A DNA stretch of 64,000 nt from contig NZ_CH724156.1 in assembly GCF_000152625.1 (NCBI RefSeq), positions 2,132,569 through 2,196,568 of the forward strand, in the 5' to 3' direction. A program made the translations under genes and the position numbers. Source of the stretch: Roseovarius nubinhibens ISM. Its GTDB lineage: Bacteria; Pseudomonadota; Alphaproteobacteria; Rhodobacterales; Rhodobacteraceae. This document shows, piece after piece, positions 8,692-16,842 of this stretch. Every line of letters begins with the position of its first letter. The first letter of the stretch is position 1. The notes below the pieces were generated by a model that saw nothing but the letters and a program-made list of their open reading frames with translations, made no database searches and had not been told where the DNA came from.

Positions 8692-9204
8692 TCAGGCGGC
8701 GCTGTCGGCCTTGCGCTTGGGCAGCACCCAGTCGGGGCGCGGGAAATGGCAGGTATAGCCAGTGGGGAAGCGCTCGAGATAATCCTGATGCTCGGGTTCG
8801 GCCTCCCAGAAATCGCCCACCGGCTCGACCTCGGTCACCACCTGGCCCGGCCAGAGACCGGAGGCGTTCACATCGGCAATCGTGTCGAGCGCCACCTGTT
8901 TCTGGGTCTCGTCGACATAGTAGATGGCCGAGCGATAGCTCGCGCCCATGTCATTGCCCTGACGGTTGGCGGTGGTCGGGTCGTGGATCTGGAAGAAAAA
9001 CTCCAGCAGCTCGCGAAAGCTCGTCTTGGCCGGATCGTAGTGAATTTCGATCCCCTCGGCATGGGTGCCGTGGTTGCGATAGGTTGCGTGGGGCACGTCG
9101 CCGCCGGTATAGCCGACGCGGGTGGAAATAACGCCGGGAAGCTTGCGGATAAGGTCCTGCATGCCCCAGAAACAACCGCCAGCGAGTACAGCACGTTCAG
9201 TCAT
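8692..9204 (-). CDS. msrA: Peptide-methionine (S)-S-oxide reductase MsrA
   Basis: 170 aa. It reduces the S epimer of methionine sulfoxide in proteins. The catalytic Cys11 lies in AGGCFWGMQ, followed by [29 protein letters not shown] and [13 protein letters not shown] ([10 protein letters not shown]) motifs. The start overlaps the msrB stop by 4 bp (ATGA), so the pair is translationally coupled and together covers both sulfoxide epimers. Cytosolic; no signal peptide. Confidence 0.95.
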   Translation of the reverse strand: MTERAVLAGGCFWGMQDLIRKLPGVISTRVGYTGGDVPHATYRNHGTHAEGIEIHYDPAKTSFRELLEFFFQIHDPTTANRQGNDMGASYRSAIYYVDETQKQVALDTIADVNASGLWPGQVVTEVEPVGDFWEAEPEHQDYLERFPTGYTCHFPRPDWVLPKRKADSAA

Positions 9205-9647
9205 CGGATATCCTCCACTTGATCCAGATAGTCGCCGTAGCCTTCGGCCTCCATCTCGTCGCGAGGGATGAACCGCAGGCTGGCGGAATTGATGCAGTAA
9301 CGCAGGCCGCCGGTCTCCGCCGGCCCGTCGGGGAACACATGGCCCAGGTGGCTGTCGCCATGGGATGAGCGCACCTCGGTGCGGATCATACCATGAGTCG
9401 TGTCGCGCAGCTCATTGATATGATCGGTGACGATCGGCTTGGTAAAGCTGGGCCAGCCGCAGCCGGATTCGTATTTGTCCGAGCTGGCGAACAGCGGCTC
9501 GCCAGAGACGATATCCACGTAGATACCAGGCTCTTTATTGTCGAGATATTCACCGCTTCCGGGGCGTTCGGTGCCGTTTTCCTGGGTCACGCGGTATTGT
9601 TCGGGGGTGAGGCGGGCGATGGCGTCTTGGTCTTTGCGATAGGTCAT
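9201..9647 (-). CDS. msrB: Peptide-methionine (R)-S-oxide reductase MsrB (zinc-free type)
   Basis: 148 aa from ATG 9647 with GGAGGA 7 nt upstream. It reduces the R epimer of methionine sulfoxide. Catalytic Cys118 is in [11 protein letters not shown] and a second, resolving-type Cys63 in SGCGWPSF. The two CxxC zinc pairs of many MsrBs are absent ([13 protein letters not shown] in place of the first). This matches the metal-free form known from PilB-type MsrB. First gene of the msrB-msrA pair. Confidence 0.95.
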   Translation of the reverse strand: MTYRKDQDAIARLTPEQYRVTQENGTERPGSGEYLDNKEPGIYVDIVSGEPLFASSDKYESGCGWPSFTKPIVTDHINELRDTTHGMIRTEVRSSHGDSHLGHVFPDGPAETGGLRYCINSASLRFIPRDEMEAEGYGDYLDQVEDIR

Positions 9648-9833
9648 GTCGGTCCTCCGTCCGTCAGTCATTGGGTTGAGCCGAATATGGGGCCGGTGGC
9701 GGCAGAATCCCACTGTTGAGGCCGGATCGTTTCAACAGCCTCTCTCAAACGTGAGAGGATTGCACGAGGATTGCGCGGCGGAAATACCGTGTGGGACAAA
9801 GGGTTAATTCGCCGAAACCCTGCGAAAATGGCC

Positions 9834-9874
9834 TGTCGGTGACACGTCGGTATCACGTCGGTAACCCGACAGTG
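9834..9874 (+). repeat. Triple 11-bp repeat element, copy 1
   Basis: Three tandem 11-bp units (TGTCGGTGACA, CGTCGGTATCA, CGTCGGTAACC) are followed by CGACAGTG, which is the inverted start of the unit. A second copy with the same three-unit-plus-inverted design lies at 39746-39786. It sits in the gap between msrB and the TPP-enzyme gene. Eleven bp is about one helical turn, so a protein could bind all units on one DNA face. Function unknown. Confidence 0.7.
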
Positions 9875-9936
9875 CGGGTTTTGCGGCCCGGACCAAGGGT
9901 TAACAGGTCCGGGCGGGTGCTGGGCCGAGGGGCCGC

Positions 9937-11547
9937 TCAGGGGAATTTCGGCGCGGGAATGGTCTCGATCTCGACATTGACGCAGGCGGGCAGCCCGCTC
10001 GCCAGAGCGGCGCGGAGCGCCGGTTCGAGATCCTCGGGGCGGGTGACATGGGCGCCAAAGCCGCCCAGCGCCGCGACCGCCAGATCATAGCGCGCGCCCG
10101 AAAGCTCGCAGCCATGGGTGCGGTCACTGCCATAGTCGCGCTGCTGGATGAGGTACTCGGCGTTCCAGCGATGGTCATTGCCGATCACCGCCACGAAGGG
10201 AAGGTTTTCGCGCAGGGCGGTTTCGAACTCGGGCAGGTGAAAGCCGACGGTGCCGTCGCCCATCATGGTAAAGACGCTCGCCGTGGGATCGGCGGCGCGG
10301 GCCCCGAGCGCATAGCAGAGCCCGCCGCCGATGACGCCGGAGACGCCATTGGTCAGCATCCGGGGCGCGCGGATGAGCGCCTGCGCCCATTGCCCGAACT
10401 CGCCGCCGTCGCGGATCACCACCGGGTTGGGGCTGTCCTGGGCGACGCGCTGGATGGCGTGGCAGACCGAGGCGCTGTCGAGCAGGGCGCTATCGGCGGC
10501 CTCGGGCACCTGGGCCGCGATGAGGGTGGTCACATGGTCGACCCAGGCGGCCCGGTCGGCGGTGGGTTTCGCCTCGGTGAGCGCCTGCGCCACGGCGCGG
10601 GGATCGGCGGACCAGAGCTGATCGAGCCTGTCGCCAAGATTGCGGCGCGCGATCCCGGCGTCGCGCGCGTCCGGTGTCACCACATGCCAGCGGGCGATGG
10701 GGGCGTTGTCGGTTTTGCCAAAGCCGAGGGTCACATCCACCGGTTTGCCCAGCGAGACGACGAGATCGGCCTCGCGCAGCGCCTCTTTCCAGCGGCCGAG
10801 CATCGGGTCGTTGAGACCTCGGGGGCTTTCGACACAGAAGACCGGCGCGGCGAGCGCGCGGCGGAGCGTGTCGGCGAGATCCGGGTAGCGGGTGTCCGAC
10901 AGCAGCGGGCCGAGGATCACCAGCGGCTTTTGCGCGGCCCCAAGCGCCGTGGTCAGCCGGTCGAGATCGGGCGTGGCGCTGCTGGGCAGGTCGGTGGCCG
11001 GAAGCGTTACCTCGGGATAGGGCGCGGGCGCGGGTGTTTCGATCCGCAGCATGTCATCGGGCAGCGACAGATGCACCGGGCCGGGGATGCCGTCGCGGGC
11101 GATGGAGAGAAGCCGCGCCACGGTTGCGGGAAACTGCGCCGGATCGGTGATCCGTTCGCTCGCCTTGGTGAGCGGCCGGGTGAGGCCGATCTGATCCATC
11201 TCCTGAAAGGCGCCGGTGCCGTCGCCCGACACCGGGCTGTCGCCGGACATGAGCAGGATCGGCGTTTGCGAATAGGTGGCGGAGATCAGTGCGGTGAGCG
11301 CATTGCCGAGCCCGCCGCCGGCGGTGACCATGGCGACGCCGACCTCGCCGGTCATCTGGGCATAGGCCTCGGCCATGAAACCGGTCGCGCCCTCGTGGCG
11401 GGTGTGATGGAGCCGCAGTTCGGTGCCAAGCGCGGCATCGAATACCGGCATGATCTGGTTGCCGGACAGCGCGAAGACATGGCGCACACCGGCGCGGATC
11501 AGGGCGGCGACGAGATGGTCGGCACCGCGTTTCTTATCTTGGGTCAT
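9937..11547 (-). CDS. Thiamine-diphosphate-dependent enzyme (acetolactate synthase-like)
   Basis: 536 aa with the three-domain layout of the TPP decarboxylase/ligase superfamily. The N-terminal PYR domain carries the catalytic Glu52 (TRHEGATGFMAEAYA), followed by a central domain, then a C-terminal PP domain with GDG...N (MMGDGTVGFHLPEFE to NDHRWN). It resembles acetolactate synthase, benzoylformate decarboxylase and related groups but matches no specific one that I can name. It starts one base before the sulfite-oxidase-like gene's stop, so the two are co-transcribed. That pairing suggests a role in organosulfur or oxo-acid metabolism, which is inference. Confidence 0.85.
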   Translation of the reverse strand: MTQDKKRGADHLVAALIRAGVRHVFALSGNQIMPVFDAALGTELRLHHTRHEGATGFMAEAYAQMTGEVGVAMVTAGGGLGNALTALISATYSQTPILLMSGDSPVSGDGTGAFQEMDQIGLTRPLTKASERITDPAQFPATVARLLSIARDGIPGPVHLSLPDDMLRIETPAPAPYPEVTLPATDLPSSATPDLDRLTTALGAAQKPLVILGPLLSDTRYPDLADTLRRALAAPVFCVESPRGLNDPMLGRWKEALREADLVVSLGKPVDVTLGFGKTDNAPIARWHVVTPDARDAGIARRNLGDRLDQLWSADPRAVAQALTEAKPTADRAAWVDHVTTLIAAQVPEAADSALLDSASVCHAIQRVAQDSPNPVVIRDGGEFGQWAQALIRAPRMLTNGVSGVIGGGLCYALGARAADPTASVFTMMGDGTVGFHLPEFETALRENLPFVAVIGNDHRWNAEYLIQQRDYGSDRTHGCELSGARYDLAVAALGGFGAHVTRPEDLEPALRAALASGLPACVNVEIETIPAPKFP

Positions 11548-12669
11548 TCAGCTGTCTTTCTGGATCGCGTCCGGTTGGGCCACATGGACCACGGTTTTCT
11601 GCACCGCATTATTGGCAAAGCCCGCCATGTCGAAGGGCGGCTCGATGGGCTGGGTGCGGCCCTCGGCATCGGTGGCGCGGCAGGCGAGCACATGGCGGCC
11701 GGGCGTGGCCTGCCAGTCGAGATGCCAGCCGGTCCAGGCGTAGCGCCCGACGGGGGCATCAAGCGTCGCCTCTTGCCAGCCCTCGGGGGTTTCCACCTCG
11801 ACCCGGGCGATGGGCGTGCCGCCACCGGACCAGGCGCGGCCGCGCAGCGTCACGCGCCCCGGTTCGAGCCAGCGTTCGCGGCTGATCCAGTCGGGCACGC
11901 CCGGCGGCGCCATCAGCGATTTGACGCGGATCGTGGTCACCGGGCGGCCCGGGTCGTTTTCATCCTTGCGAAAGCGGTAGGTCTGCACCTGTTGGAACCC
12001 GTCATAGCGGGTGGTCAGCGCCGAGATGTCGGTGAGCCATTTGACCGAGGCCATGCCATACCAGCCGGGCACGATGAGGCGCAGTGGCGCGCCATGTTGC
12101 GGCAAGAGGGGCTGGCCGTTCATGCCCCAGATGAGCATCACGTCGAGCGCGGCCAGCTCATCAGGTGTGAGCGAGCGGCCAAAGGCATGGGGCTGGCCCT
12201 TGTCAAAGCCGAAATCAGCCCCGGTGAAGGCGAAATCCTGCACGTCATTCTGTGGCTTGGCCCGGGCGATGAGCGGCGCGAGCGGCGTGCCGGTCCATTC
12301 CGAGGTGCCGACCGCCTCATACATCCAGGGCATCGAATAGGCGCGGGGGCTGACCCCGGCGCGGCCATTGCCGGCGCATTCGAGCGTCACCGGCAGGGTT
12401 TCGGTGGGCAGCGCGCGGATCTCGTCCATCGTCAGGCTATAGGGCGCGTCGAAAGCGCCGGAGAAACTGAGCCTGTGCTCCGCCTCGTCGATCAGCGGCA
12501 CGTCGAAATGGTTGAGCAGGTAATGCGCCCCGGTGGGGGTGATGTCACGGGTGAGCGTTTCGAGAAGCAGCCCGGAATTGCGGTTGGCGAGCCCGACTTC
12601 GGCGGCGGAAAACACGCCCTCGGTGGTCTTGGGGCGTTTGGTGTCGGGGGAAAAGGGGTTGGGCGTCAT
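11548..12669 (-). CDS. Sulfite oxidase-like molybdopterin protein
   Basis: 373 aa. The Moco-binding domain carries the ligand Cys98 in VTLECAGNGR, then GADFGFDKGQPHAFGRSL, WGMNGQPLLPQHGAPLRLIVPGWYGMASVKWL, and a C-terminal Ig-like dimerisation domain (RGRAWSGGGTPIARVEVE). The gene product lacks a Tat signal, unlike SoxC at 17927, so a cytoplasmic enzyme is likely. It probably oxidises sulfite or another small sulfur oxyanion. It heads a two-gene operon with the TPP enzyme. Confidence 0.88.
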   Translation of the reverse strand: MTPNPFSPDTKRPKTTEGVFSAAEVGLANRNSGLLLETLTRDITPTGAHYLLNHFDVPLIDEAEHRLSFSGAFDAPYSLTMDEIRALPTETLPVTLECAGNGRAGVSPRAYSMPWMYEAVGTSEWTGTPLAPLIARAKPQNDVQDFAFTGADFGFDKGQPHAFGRSLTPDELAALDVMLIWGMNGQPLLPQHGAPLRLIVPGWYGMASVKWLTDISALTTRYDGFQQVQTYRFRKDENDPGRPVTTIRVKSLMAPPGVPDWISRERWLEPGRVTLRGRAWSGGGTPIARVEVETPEGWQEATLDAPVGRYAWTGWHLDWQATPGRHVLACRATDAEGRTQPIEPPFDMAGFANNAVQKTVVHVAQPDAIQKDS

Positions 12670-12847
12670 GATCTGTCCGAAATGGGAGGGCGGCGGGGCA
12701 AAGGCCTGCCGGGCTGGGCGCAGGGTAGCACCCGGGATCGCTTACCAAAAGTGGATTATCCTAACCATTTGTGTAAGCTAAGCTTTCGCTCGGCGGGCTG
12801 TCGCGCGGGTGGCAATCGCCGCTTGCCAAAGGGGGCGGGCGGGGATC

Positions 12848-12867
12848 ATATTCATGAAATGGAATAA
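12848..12867. promoter_or_regulatory. Candidate SoxR/SqrR operator (ATATTC-N8-GAATAA)
   Basis: ATTC-N8-GAAT is exact (12850-12865), the inverted-repeat spacing known for persulfide-sensing ArsR proteins of the SqrR/BigR group. It lies between the divergent sulfite-oxidase-like gene and the Tat-MBL gene. A matching site occurs at 24733 beside soxR and a near match at 23194. Confidence 0.6.
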
Positions 12868-12885
12868 ATATCTGGCCTGCGGCGC

Positions 12886-12930
12886 GGGTCATATGGGTCA
12901 CACGGGTCATAGGGGCCATGCGGGCCAAAG
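12886..12930 (+). repeat. Five tandem 9-bp repeats GGGYCAnnn
   Basis: Units GGGTCATAT, GGGTCACAC, GGGTCATAG, GGGCCATGC and GGGCCAAAG run head to tail directly upstream of the Tat-MBL start. Read in frame they would encode a Gly-His-rich stretch, but the ribosome site GGGGG at 12930-12934 favours initiation downstream at 12941. Confidence 0.75.
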
Positions 12931-12940
12931 GGGGGATCAA

Positions 12941-13858
12941 ATGGCGAGCACACGCAGAGAATTTCTGGCGCTGGCGGGGGCGGGGATGATGCTTGGCGCG
13001 TCCGGGCGGCTCTGGGCGCAGGTCAGCACAACGGTGGGCGACTGGCAGGTGACGAGCGTCAGCGATGGCCATCTCAGCCTGCCGCGCGGGTTTTATTTCG
13101 ACGGGCTGCCCGAGGCCGAGCTGGCCCCGATCCTTGAGGCGCAGGGGCTCATGGGGGATATGATCGCCTCGCCCTGCAACGTGACGCTGGCGCGGCGCGA
13201 GGGGGCGGTGGTGCTCTTTGATTGCGGCGCGGGGCCTGCGTTCATGGAGAGCGCCGGGGAACTCATCGAGGCGCTCGATGTGATCGACGTGGCGCCGCAG
13301 GATGTGACCCATGTGGTCTTTACCCATGGTCATCCCGATCACCTCTGGGGGGTGCTCGATGATTTCGACGAGCCGGTGTTTTCGGAGGCGGCGCATCTGA
13401 TGGGGGATGCCGAGTGGAACTATTGGCGCGACCCGGAGACGGTGGAGACGATCGGCGAGGCGCGGGCGAGTTTCGCGGTGGGCGCGGCGCGGCGGCTCGA
13501 GTTGGTGGAAGAGCGGATCACGGCGGTGGCGGATGGCGAGGAGATCTTGCCGGGGCTGGTGGCGCTGGCGAGCCATGGCCATACGCCGGGGCATATGTCC
13601 TTTGTGCTGCAGGGCGGGAGCGAGGCGTTCTTGGTGGCGGGGGATGCGATCGTCAACGGTCATGTGGCGCTGGCACGGCCGAGCTGGGAGCTCGGCTCGG
13701 ATCAGGACCCGGCGCAGGGGGCGGCGACGCGGCTGCGGCTGCTCGACATGCTGGTGACGGAGGAGATGCGGCTCATTGGCTATCACCTGCCGGACGGCGG
13801 GCTTGGCCGGATCGAGCGGGCGGGCGAGGCCTATCGGTTCGTGGCGGAGGGCGCGTGA
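12941..13858 (+). CDS. Tat-exported metallo-beta-lactamase-fold hydrolase
   Basis: 305 aa from ATG 12941. A twin-arginine signal is clear (STRREFLALAGAGMMLGASGRLWA, cleavage near residue 26), so it acts folded in the periplasm. The MBL zinc motif is intact, HGHPDH at residues 129-134, with later zinc ligands in SHGHTPGHMSF and AGDAIV. SoxH of Paracoccus is a periplasmic MBL protein in the sox cluster and is the nearest functional analogue. The stop overlaps the next MBL gene (TGATG). A persulfide- or thiol-processing role is plausible but unproven. Confidence 0.88.
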   Translation: MASTRREFLALAGAGMMLGASGRLWAQVSTTVGDWQVTSVSDGHLSLPRGFYFDGLPEAELAPILEAQGLMGDMIASPCNVTLARREGAVVLFDCGAGPAFMESAGELIEALDVIDVAPQDVTHVVFTHGHPDHLWGVLDDFDEPVFSEAAHLMGDAEWNYWRDPETVETIGEARASFAVGAARRLELVEERITAVADGEEILPGLVALASHGHTPGHMSFVLQGGSEAFLVAGDAIVNGHVALARPSWELGSDQDPAQGAATRLRLLDMLVTEEMRLIGYHLPDGGLGRIERAGEAYRFVAEGA

Positions 13859-14802
13859 TGCGGGGGGCGATGATGGTCGCGCTGCTCTGGGCCGGTATGG
13901 CGGGGGCGAGCGAGGAGATTGCCGACAAATACCCCGGCTCGATGCTCTATGACAAACCGGTCGAGGTGATCCCGCATGTGTTTTCGGCCATCGGGGCCAC
14001 CGCGCCGCCGACCTATGAGAACGCGGGCCATAACAACAACCTGAGCTTTATCGTGACCGGCGATGGGGTGGTGGTGGTCAATGCAGGCGCGTCCTATGGG
14101 CTGGCGAAGGCGCTGCATGACGAGATCCGCGCGGTGACCGATCAGGAGGTCAAGCTGGTGCTGCTCGAGAACGGGCAGGGCCATGCGATGCTGGGCAGCA
14201 ATTACTGGGCCGAGCAGGGGGTCAAGGTGGTGGCCCATGAGGAGGCCGCCGCAGAGATCGAGGAGTATGGTGCGCAGGTGCTACGCGGGATGCGGGCCTA
14301 TGCCGGGGAGCAGGGCGAGGGGACCGAGATCCACCTGCCCGACGAGAGTTTCAGCGACGAATACATTGTCGAGATGGGCGAGATGCGGATCGAGGCGCGG
14401 TATCTCGGCCCGGCGCATAGTCCCGGCGATATCGTGGTCTGGCTGCCCGGGCAGAGCCTTGTGATCTCGGGCGACATGGCCTTTCACGAGCGGATGCTGC
14501 CGATTTTTGAGCACACCTATACCGCCGATTGGATCGAGACATGGGAGACCGCCTTCGAGCCTCTGGGCGCGACCTATGTGATCCCCGGCCATGGCCATCC
14601 GACCAATATGGCGCAGGTGCGCCGCTATACCCGCGACTACCTCGTCTATCTGCGTGAAAAGATTGGTGAACATCTCGAGGCGGGGGGCGATCTGTCTGAG
14701 GCCTATTATGTCGATCAGTCGCCCTATGCCCATCTCGACACGTTCGAGGAGCTGGCCACCAAGAACGCCGGTCGGGTGTTCGAGCAGATGGAATTCGAGT
14801 GA
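13858..14802 (+). CDS. Periplasmic MBL-fold protein with degenerate zinc motif
   Basis: 314 aa with a Sec-type signal (MRGAMMVALLWAGMAGA). The MBL fold is recognisable from NNNLSFIVTGDGVVVVNAGASYG, ARYLGPAHSPGDIVVWLP, VISGDMAFHERMLP and VIPGHGHPT. The usual HxHxDH is replaced by N105-G-Q-G-H-A110, so one or both zinc sites may be altered, while His in GPAHSPGD and PGHGHP and Asp in SGDMAF remain. It is translationally coupled to the Tat-MBL gene. It may be a non-hydrolytic or differently metallated relative of SoxH. Confidence 0.85.
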   Translation: MRGAMMVALLWAGMAGASEEIADKYPGSMLYDKPVEVIPHVFSAIGATAPPTYENAGHNNNLSFIVTGDGVVVVNAGASYGLAKALHDEIRAVTDQEVKLVLLENGQGHAMLGSNYWAEQGVKVVAHEEAAAEIEEYGAQVLRGMRAYAGEQGEGTEIHLPDESFSDEYIVEMGEMRIEARYLGPAHSPGDIVVWLPGQSLVISGDMAFHERMLPIFEHTYTADWIETWETAFEPLGATYVIPGHGHPTNMAQVRRYTRDYLVYLREKIGEHLEAGGDLSEAYYVDQSPYAHLDTFEELATKNAGRVFEQMEFE

Positions 14803-14875
14803 GCGCAAAATAGGACGGAAATGACGAGGGCGGCGCGGCGGGCCGGGGCGCTTTGGTCATGAATGCCACCAGATC

Positions 14876-14924
14876 GGAATGATATTCCTCAAGGGGCGGC
14901 CCTATGGGAATGATGTCCCGTAGG
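14876..14924. promoter_or_regulatory. Two dyads upstream of the YeeE transporter gene
   Basis: GGAATGATATTCC at 14876-14888 is a perfect inverted repeat (GGAAT-N3-ATTCC). A second dyad at 14901-14924 pairs CCTATGGGA with TCCCGTAGG around ATGATG, 8 of 9 positions matching. The two share GGAATGAT. An ATTC-N4-GAAT also occurs at 14975-14986. They precede the sulfur transporter gene at 15006 and may be operators. Confidence 0.45.
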
Positions 14925-15005
14925 ACCGCTCTTGACCCCTGTATATAAAGTACGATGTAAGGGCGGACTTCGAAATTCACTCGAATCCCCGGAGGCGAGA
15001 CCGCC

Positions 15006-16049
15006 ATGTTGTTCGAAACCTATGATCTGCCGTTTGACGCGCAAGGGGCGCAGCTCTTTGTCGGGCTGGCGCTTGGCCTGCTGTTTGGCGTGGCCGCCCA
15101 GATCAGCCGCTTCTGTCTGCGCCGTGGCCTTGTGGCCGGGTCGGATCAGCGCGCGGCGCTGGGCACATGGCTCAGCGCGCTGGCGGTGGCCGTGGCCGGC
15201 ACCACGGCGGCGATTGCGCTGGGCTGGGTCGATCTGTCGGATCACCGGCTCATGGTGAGCGAGCTGCCGCTGCTGGCGGTGGTGGTCGGCGGGCTGAGCT
15301 TTGGCGTCGGCATGGTTCTGACCCGGGGCTGCATCAGCCGTCTGACAGTGCTGGGCGGCACCGGCAACCTGCGGGCGCTGACGGTGCTGTTGATCTTTGC
15401 CGTGGTGGCCCATGCCACGCTCAAGGGCGTGTTTGCGCCGCTGCGCGTAGCGCTGGGCTCGGTCACGGTGGACACGGGGCTGGCTTCGCTCGCCGAGCTG
15501 CCCGGTGGCGCGGTGACCTGGGGCGCGGTTCTGGTGGCAGCGCTGGTCGCGGCGGTGGCCTGGCTGCGTCCGCGTCCGCTGCATGTGGCGCTGGCGGCGG
15601 TGATCGGCCTCTTGATCACGGCGGGCTGGGTGGCGACCGGGCTTCTCTTCTTTGATGAGTTCGAGCCGCAGCCGGTGCAATCGCTGGCCTTTACCTCGAC
15701 CTGGGCTGACAGCCTGTTCTGGACCGTGGCGAGCAGTTCGATCCCGGCGGGCTTTGGCGTGGGCCTTGTGGGCGGTGTCTTTGGCGGCGCGTTCCTGTCG
15801 GCGCTGCTGCGCGGCGAGCTGCAATTCGCGAGCTTTGAGACTGCCGGTCAGACGCTGCGCTATGCGGCGGGGGCGGCGCTGATGGGCTTTGGCGGCGTGC
15901 TGGCCGGGGGCTGCACCGTGGGGGCGGGTCTCTCGGGCGTGTCGATGCTCAGCCTTGCGGCGCTGGTCGCGCTGGGGTCGATCGCGGCGGGGGCGCTTGT
16001 TGCTGACCGTGCGCTCAACCGTGGGCCGGTGCTGCAACCTGCGGAGTGA
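15006..16049 (+). CDS. YeeE/YedE-family sulfur transporter
   Basis: 347 aa polytopic membrane protein with about ten helices. It carries conserved cysteines of the YeeE/TsuA thiosulfate-uptake family: QISRFCLRRG, LTRGCISRL and LAGGCTVGAGLSG. In sox clusters such proteins (SoxT) are thought to move sulfur compounds or reducing sulfur across the membrane. It follows the MBL pair and ends at a strong terminator. A second family member lies at 25760. Confidence 0.88.
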   Translation: MLFETYDLPFDAQGAQLFVGLALGLLFGVAAQISRFCLRRGLVAGSDQRAALGTWLSALAVAVAGTTAAIALGWVDLSDHRLMVSELPLLAVVVGGLSFGVGMVLTRGCISRLTVLGGTGNLRALTVLLIFAVVAHATLKGVFAPLRVALGSVTVDTGLASLAELPGGAVTWGAVLVAALVAAVAWLRPRPLHVALAAVIGLLITAGWVATGLLFFDEFEPQPVQSLAFTSTWADSLFWTVASSSIPAGFGVGLVGGVFGGAFLSALLRGELQFASFETAGQTLRYAAGAALMGFGGVLAGGCTVGAGLSGVSMLSLAALVALGSIAAGALVADRALNRGPVLQPAE

Positions 16050-16070
16050 CGCGGGGTGCATAGAGATTGG

Positions 16071-16098
16071 AGGGCGGTCCTTGGGGCCGCCCTTTTTT
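16071..16098 (+). terminator. Rho-independent terminator of the YeeE gene
   Basis: Arms AGGGCGGTCC and GGCCGCCCT form a 9-bp stem with one bulge around a TTGG loop, followed by a run of six or seven Ts (to 16098). Confidence 0.9.
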
Positions 16099-16110
16099 GT
16101 TGGGGAGAGG

Positions 16111-16320
16111 AGGCCCGGGACAAGGCGCGTCGCGCCGCCGGGCAGCGCCCGTCCGCCCCCCGGGCGGGCGCTTTGGCACGGTCCTATGGGTCGGTGAGGT
16201 CGGGTTGGGGTGGCGAGATAAACTGGCCTGCACGAGGGATGTGCGCCCCCCCGCGGACGGGCTTGCCCGGCTCGGTGATCGGGCGCTGCCCGGCGGTGCT
16301 GCGCACCTTGTTCCGGGCTT
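16111..16320. repeat. Long imperfect inverted repeat in gene-free gap
   Basis: The gap 16099-16335 has no supported gene. Its edges, 16111-16151 and 16280-16320, are inverted copies of each other over 41 nt (35 identical), including a perfect 17-bp core at 16135-16151 and 16280-16296. The 128-bp centre is GC-rich with no ORF I trust. It looks like a dispersed non-coding repeat or a folded RNA rather than an IS: no transposase and no clear target duplication. Confidence 0.65.
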
Positions 16321-16335
16321 GGCGATGTCGGGCGG

Positions 16336-16779
16336 TTACTCCGCCGCCTCGGTGGCGATCTCGGACAAGAGCGCCTGCACCTCTTGCATCGGGCCTTCGG
16401 GGAAGGTGCGATGGCCGATGACCACCTCGCCCTCGCGCTCGTAGACGAAGACCGAATAGGGGCAATGGGCGATATTGGTGGGATCGGCCTCCATCACCTT
16501 GCGCGACAGGGCCGCCGAGCAGAAGAGAAAGATATCCGCCTCTTCAAAGAGCTTTACGTCCGAGCCGACATCGGCGGCGGTCCGGGCCAGCATTTCGCCC
16601 GCGTGGCTCACGTAATCGACGACGAGGCCGCGCCCGATGATGGCGTTTTCCACGGCAAAGGTCGCGTCATCGAAACTGCCCTTATAGGGCAGCAGCACGG
16701 CGTGATCCCCGGCCGAAGACGGCCCGGCCACGAGGGCGGCGAGGGCTGTGGCGAAGAGCGATGTGGTGATCCGTGTCAT
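16336..16779 (-). CDS. DUF302 family periplasmic protein
   Basis: 147 aa with a signal peptide (MTRITTSLFATALAALVAGPSSA). The C-terminal half fits DUF302: ADIFLFCSAALSRKVMEADPTNIAHCPYSVFVYEREGEVVIGHRTFPEGPM. It is the last gene of the sox minus-strand operon, 63 bp after soxD. DUF302 proteins recur near sulfur-oxidation genes, but the function is unknown. Two Cys (FCSAAL and HCPYSV) could be redox active or bind a persulfide, which is speculation. Confidence 0.8.
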   Translation of the reverse strand: MTRITTSLFATALAALVAGPSSAGDHAVLLPYKGSFDDATFAVENAIIGRGLVVDYVSHAGEMLARTAADVGSDVKLFEEADIFLFCSAALSRKVMEADPTNIAHCPYSVFVYEREGEVVIGHRTFPEGPMQEVQALLSEIATEAAE

Positions 16780-16842
16780 GGCGACATCTCCGGTGGTCAG
16801 AGGGGCCGGCCCCCCGGAGGGAGCCGGTGTCAGTATCGCAGA

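Noticed and set aside
10048..12867. Long plus-strand open frame of 939 codons
   Set aside because: It is antisense to the TPP enzyme and sulfite-oxidase-like genes, which have full family motifs. The His/Gly/Arg-rich translation is typical of a shadow frame in GC-rich DNA.
12854..12940. N-terminal extension of the Tat-MBL protein with a lipobox-like LACG and Gly-His repeats
   Set aside because: There is a better ribosome site for ATG 12941 and a complete twin-arginine signal starts there. The extension would bury that signal.
16111..16320. Insertion sequence
   Set aside because: Inverted ends are present but there is no transposase ORF and no clear target-site duplication.
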